DNA of 7,750 nt from JBFMGS01 sp040752635 (GTDB taxonomy: Bacteria > Bacillota > SHA-98 > UBA4971): assembly GCA_040752635.1 (NCBI GenBank), contig JBFMGS010000083.1, positions 1 to 7,750 of the forward strand, given 5' to 3'. Each line of letters begins with the position of its first letter. The first letter of the stretch is position 1. Below are positions 5,254 to 7,750 of this stretch, piece after piece. A program made the position numbers and the translations under genes. Below the pieces are notes generated by a model. The model searched no databases. It saw only the letters and a program-made list of their open reading frames with translations, and had not been told where the DNA came from.

Positions 5254-6492
5254 CTATGACGTGTAGCTTGCGTTAATCTTGACGTACTCGTAGGTCAGGT
5301 CGCACGTCATGGCGGACGCGCTCTCACATCCTGCGTTCAGGTCAACGCTGAGCACTACCTCGTCTGCGGCAAGCACGTTCCTCGCACGGGATGTGTCGAA
5401 ATCTATCGCCGCGCCCGCTTTCGCCACCAGGATGTCGCCGATGTAAACGTCCACTAGCTCCGGGTCGAAATCGACCCCGGCGCGGCCTGCCGCGGCAAGT
5501 ATCCGGCCCCAGTTTGGATCAGCGCCGAAGACCGCTGTCTTTACAAGGTTCGAAGAAGCAATGGTCCTTGCAACTCGCCTGGCGTCCTCCTTTGTGCTGG
5601 CACCGAAGACTTCAACCCTGATAAACTTGCTTGCGCCTTCCCCATCCTTGACTATCATCATCGCGAGCCGGCCCGCGACCTCGTCAAGCGCCGTCGCGAA
5701 CGAGTCGAAATCAGCGCCCTCCCGCGCGATCGTGGGGTTACCCGCCAGGCCGTTGGCGAGCACTACGGCCATATCGTTTGTGCTGGTATCGCCGTCAACT
5801 GTGATCATGTTGAAGGACTTCTCCACCGAACACGCCAGCGCACGGCGCAACATCTCGGGGGTAATCGCGGCGTCCGTGGTCACAAACGCAAGCATGGTGG
5901 CCATGTTGGGATGGATCATCCCCGATCCCTTGGCGATGCCGCCCAGCCGCACAGTGCACCCCCCAATCTCGGTGGAGATGGCAACCTCCTTCACCGCTCG
6001 GTCGGTTGTGAGAATGGCCTCAGCGGCGTCGCGGTAGCCTTCGGGACTGAGCACAGACGCAGCGGAACGGATGCCCTCACATACCTTCTCGATGGGCATG
6101 GGCACCCCGATGACTCCAGTGGAAGCCACCACGACTTCCTCCGGTGAAACTCCGAGCTCCTCAGCGGTCACAGCCGCCATAGCCCTCGCATCCTCCAGGC
6201 CCCTCGCGCCTGTGCAAGCGTTGGCGTTGCCGCTCGCCACCACGATGGCTCGCGCCCATCCCGACCGCAGGTGTTCCATGCTGACAAGCACAGGTGCCGC
6301 CTTGACCCGGCTCGTGGTGAACACCCCGGCAGACGCAGCCCGGACCTCTGACGTGATAAGAGCGAGGTCAGGGCGGGCGCGCTTTATGCCGCAGTGGATC
6401 CCGCAAGCCCGGAAGCCTCGAGGTGCGGTAATCCCGCCCGGTATTTCACGCCACGCCTGATTCGCGCTGCATGCTGGTTCGGTAGCAATCAT
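5254..6492 (-). CDS. argJ: ornithine acetyltransferase / N-acetylglutamate synthase
   Basis: Transfers acetyl from N-acetylornithine to glutamate, regenerating N-acetylglutamate and releasing ornithine. Some members also use acetyl-CoA (bifunctional), which cannot be told from sequence by eye. 412 residues, typical for the family. The protein is made as a precursor that cleaves itself at Ala-Thr: HPNMATML has Thr199 as the nucleophile and new N-terminus of the beta chain. ASTG (123-126) supplies the oxyanion hole. KGSGM near 188, DGDTSTND (233-240), DGEGASKF (283-290) and GADPNWGRI (323-331) are also family hallmarks. The start is ATG 6492, 7 nt after a perfect AAGGAGGT (6507-6500); a TTG just before it (6495) has worse spacing. 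Located between argC and argB, it makes the pathway cyclic, explaining why no argA or argE is needed here. Confidence 0.97.
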   Translation of the reverse strand: MIATEPACSANQAWREIPGGITAPRGFRACGIHCGIKRARPDLALITSEVRAASAGVFTTSRVKAAPVLVSMEHLRSGWARAIVVASGNANACTGARGLEDARAMAAVTAEELGVSPEEVVVASTGVIGVPMPIEKVCEGIRSAASVLSPEGYRDAAEAILTTDRAVKEVAISTEIGGCTVRLGGIAKGSGMIHPNMATMLAFVTTDAAITPEMLRRALACSVEKSFNMITVDGDTSTNDMAVVLANGLAGNPTIAREGADFDSFATALDEVAGRLAMMIVKDGEGASKFIRVEVFGASTKEDARRVARTIASSNLVKTAVFGADPNWGRILAAAGRAGVDFDPELVDVYIGDILVAKAGAAIDFDTSRARNVLAADEVVLSVDLNAGCESASAMTCDLTYEYVKINASYTS

Positions 6493-6527
6493 CAATGTGA
6501 CCTCCTTCGCGCCGATGCGCTCGTCCA

Positions 6528-6548
6528 GCCTGTATCAGATACACAGGC
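6528..6548. repeat. hairpin GCCTGT/ACAGGC in argC-argJ gap
   Basis: Perfect 6-bp arms at 6528-6533 and 6543-6548 around a 9-nt loop which itself contains most of a GTATC/GATAC palindrome. It sits 36 nt before the argJ start. It may be a small mRNA hairpin or a dyad binding site; no U-tract follows. Confidence 0.35.
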
Positions 6549-6588
6549 CCCTGCGCAGCAGAGCTCCGCGATTTGCTTTACTAGAAGT

Positions 6589-6609
6589 AGCGGACCGACA
6601 TGGGTCGCT
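6589..6609. repeat. hairpin 10 nt after argC stop
   Basis: AGCGACC and GGTCCGCT (reading direction) pair over 7 bp with one bulged C around a 6-nt loop. The position just after argC suits an attenuator or mRNA-stabilising hairpin, but ACTTCTAG follows rather than a U-run, so strong termination is unlikely. Confidence 0.35.
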
Positions 6610-6619
6610 GGCGACTAAC

Positions 6620-7699
6620 TTACGGCCACAGCGGGGCCGCCTCAAGCCCGATGCTCTCATCCTCGCCGAACATTATGTTCATGTTCTGGATGGCCTGCCC
6701 GGCTGCACCTTTTACCAGGTTATCCAGGGCGGACATTGTCACCACCCGCCCGGTCCTCCGGTCTACCCTCACGGCGACGTCGCAGAAGTTGGAGCCGCAA
6801 ACCGCCTTCGTTTGAGGCAGATCGTCCTGGAGCACCCGCACGAACCTCTCGCCCGCGTAGAAGTCCTTGTATAGCCGGGTGACAGCAGCAGTGTCTACGT
6901 CCCCCCCGCCCGCACCCGGTGCGCGCTTGAGCGAAGCGTAGGCCGTGACGAGAATCCCCCTGCTCATCGGGATGAGGTGTGGCGTGAAGCCCACGACAAC
7001 CATCTCCTCGTTCCCTGCGCGACGCGCAAGGCGCTGCAACTCCTGCTCGATTTCGGGTATGTGCCGGTGCCGGGGAACACCATAGGGACGCGCGTTGTCA
7101 TCGCATTCCGGGAAATGGTAACCAAGCGAAGGACTCCTTCCCGCCCCTGACACCCCAGACTTGGCGTCGATAACTATACTCTTCAAGTCAACGAGGTCGG
7201 TCGCCACGAGGGGCGCCAGCGCGAGCACCGCTGCAGTAGGATAGCATCCCGGGTTGGCAACGATGCGGGCGCTCCGTATCTCGTCCCTGTGCAGCTCGGG
7301 AAGACCATAGACTGACGCCGAAAGAAGCTCGGGGGCGTCATGGCTCATACCGTACCACTCATGGTACAGCGACTGGTCCTTGAGCCTGAAATCAGACCCG
7401 ATATCTACGACTCTTGCAGAAGAGGACGCCGCGAGGATCCCCTGAACCAGCGGCACGGCCGCGCCGGAAGGCGTGGCTGCAAAGACCACATCGCACTCGC
7501 GGGCGAGTTCTCCCGGAGATATATCGGAGAAGCGCGGCAGGTCGTAGCCGCGAAGGCTCGGGTGTACCTCGTGAGCCTCCTTTCCGACATTGGCGGAAGA
7601 GGCGAGGCTCACAATAGAAACCTTCTTGTGACCGAGAAGGAGCCTCACAAGTTCCCCTCCAGCATATCCAGACGCGCCTATTATTCCCGCACGGATCAC
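6620..7699 (-). CDS. argC: N-acetyl-gamma-glutamyl-phosphate reductase
   Basis: NADPH-dependent reductase converting N-acetylglutamyl phosphate to N-acetylglutamate semialdehyde; cytoplasmic. 359 residues, close to the family norm of about 345. It opens with the Rossmann loop GIIGASGYAGGELVRLL (5-21). FAATPSGAA is near 73-81, DIGSDFRL at 99-106, and the active-site NPGCYPTA has the catalytic Cys152. HRH (211-213) contains the catalytic His region, and FTPHLIPMSRG and GSNFCDVAV follow. The C-terminus QNMNIMFGEDESIGL is typical. The start is GTG 7699, with GAGGGG (7711-7706) 6 nt upstream, matching the usual MIxxGIIGASGYAG opening. The frame stays open to the right edge, but the extra residues are not family-like. 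It is the first arg gene in the window, and the operon promoter probably lies beyond the right edge. Confidence 0.97.
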   Translation of the reverse strand: MIRAGIIGASGYAGGELVRLLLGHKKVSIVSLASSANVGKEAHEVHPSLRGYDLPRFSDISPGELARECDVVFAATPSGAAVPLVQGILAASSSARVVDIGSDFRLKDQSLYHEWYGMSHDAPELLSASVYGLPELHRDEIRSARIVANPGCYPTAAVLALAPLVATDLVDLKSIVIDAKSGVSGAGRSPSLGYHFPECDDNARPYGVPRHRHIPEIEQELQRLARRAGNEEMVVVGFTPHLIPMSRGILVTAYASLKRAPGAGGGDVDTAAVTRLYKDFYAGERFVRVLQDDLPQTKAVCGSNFCDVAVRVDRRTGRVVTMSALDNLVKGAAGQAIQNMNIMFGEDESIGLEAAPLWP

Positions 7700-7750
7700 T
7701 GTGTTCCCCTCAACTTCCGTTAAGCCTAAGCGTTGTTTCCTTCGGAGCCA
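7700..7750 (-). other. argC leader, cut by window edge
   Basis: 51 bp upstream of argC contain the GAGGGG ribosome binding site and a CTTAGGCTTAA direct-repeat motif. No -10 box or ARG box is recognisable. The main promoter and any operator are presumably outside the window. Confidence 0.4.

Noticed and set aside
7700..7750. In-frame extension of argC to the right edge
   Set aside because: The residues are unlike ArgC N-termini, and GTG 7699 with GAGGGG fits the family start.

Overview
This window holds an almost complete arginine biosynthesis operon. All genes lie on the minus strand, so the cluster is read from the right edge to the left edge: argC, argJ, argB, argD, argF, argG and the first 44 codons of argH. 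The reading frames are recognisable from conserved family motifs. DNA is GC-rich (about 60% by eye), starts are a mix of ATG, GTG and TTG, and most genes have strong AGGAGG-type ribosome binding sites. The CJBDFGH order, argJ, and an ArgB with the N-terminal helix of arginine-inhibited enzymes suggest a GC-rich, possibly thermophilic member of the Bacillota or a relative. That placement is inference; no marker fixes the taxon.

Layout in reading direction. At 7750-7700 is a short leader, cut by the window edge. argC (7699-6620) is followed by a 127-bp gap with two small hairpins. argJ (6492-5254) is followed by a 232-bp gap with a large perfect-stem inverted repeat. argB (5021-4065) is followed by a 91-bp gap that is exactly bridged by a small Arg-rich frame. 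argD (3973-2678) is followed by a gap of 328-382 bp with inverted repeats and an ARG-box-like half site. argF (from 2295, possibly 2340 or 2349, to 1312) overlaps argG (1358-108) by 47 nt, and argG overlaps argH (133 to the left edge) by 26 nt.

How the genes work together. ArgJ moves the acetyl group from N-acetylornithine to glutamate, giving ornithine and N-acetylglutamate. ArgB phosphorylates N-acetylglutamate, ArgC reduces it to the semialdehyde, and ArgD transaminates it to N-acetylornithine. This is the acetyl-recycling (cyclic) route. ArgF carbamoylates ornithine to citrulline, ArgG couples citrulline to aspartate, and ArgH releases arginine and fumarate. No carAB, argR, mobile element, tRNA, CRISPR or phage gene is visible. 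The enzymes are ordinary. The less ordinary material is between them: the upstream half (CJBD) has long structured gaps, while the downstream half (FGH) is compressed with overlapping genes. I see no clear evidence of a novel system. The best leads are the argJ-argB stem-loop, the Arg-rich frame bridging argB and argD, the dyad before argF, and the overprinted ArgF tail.
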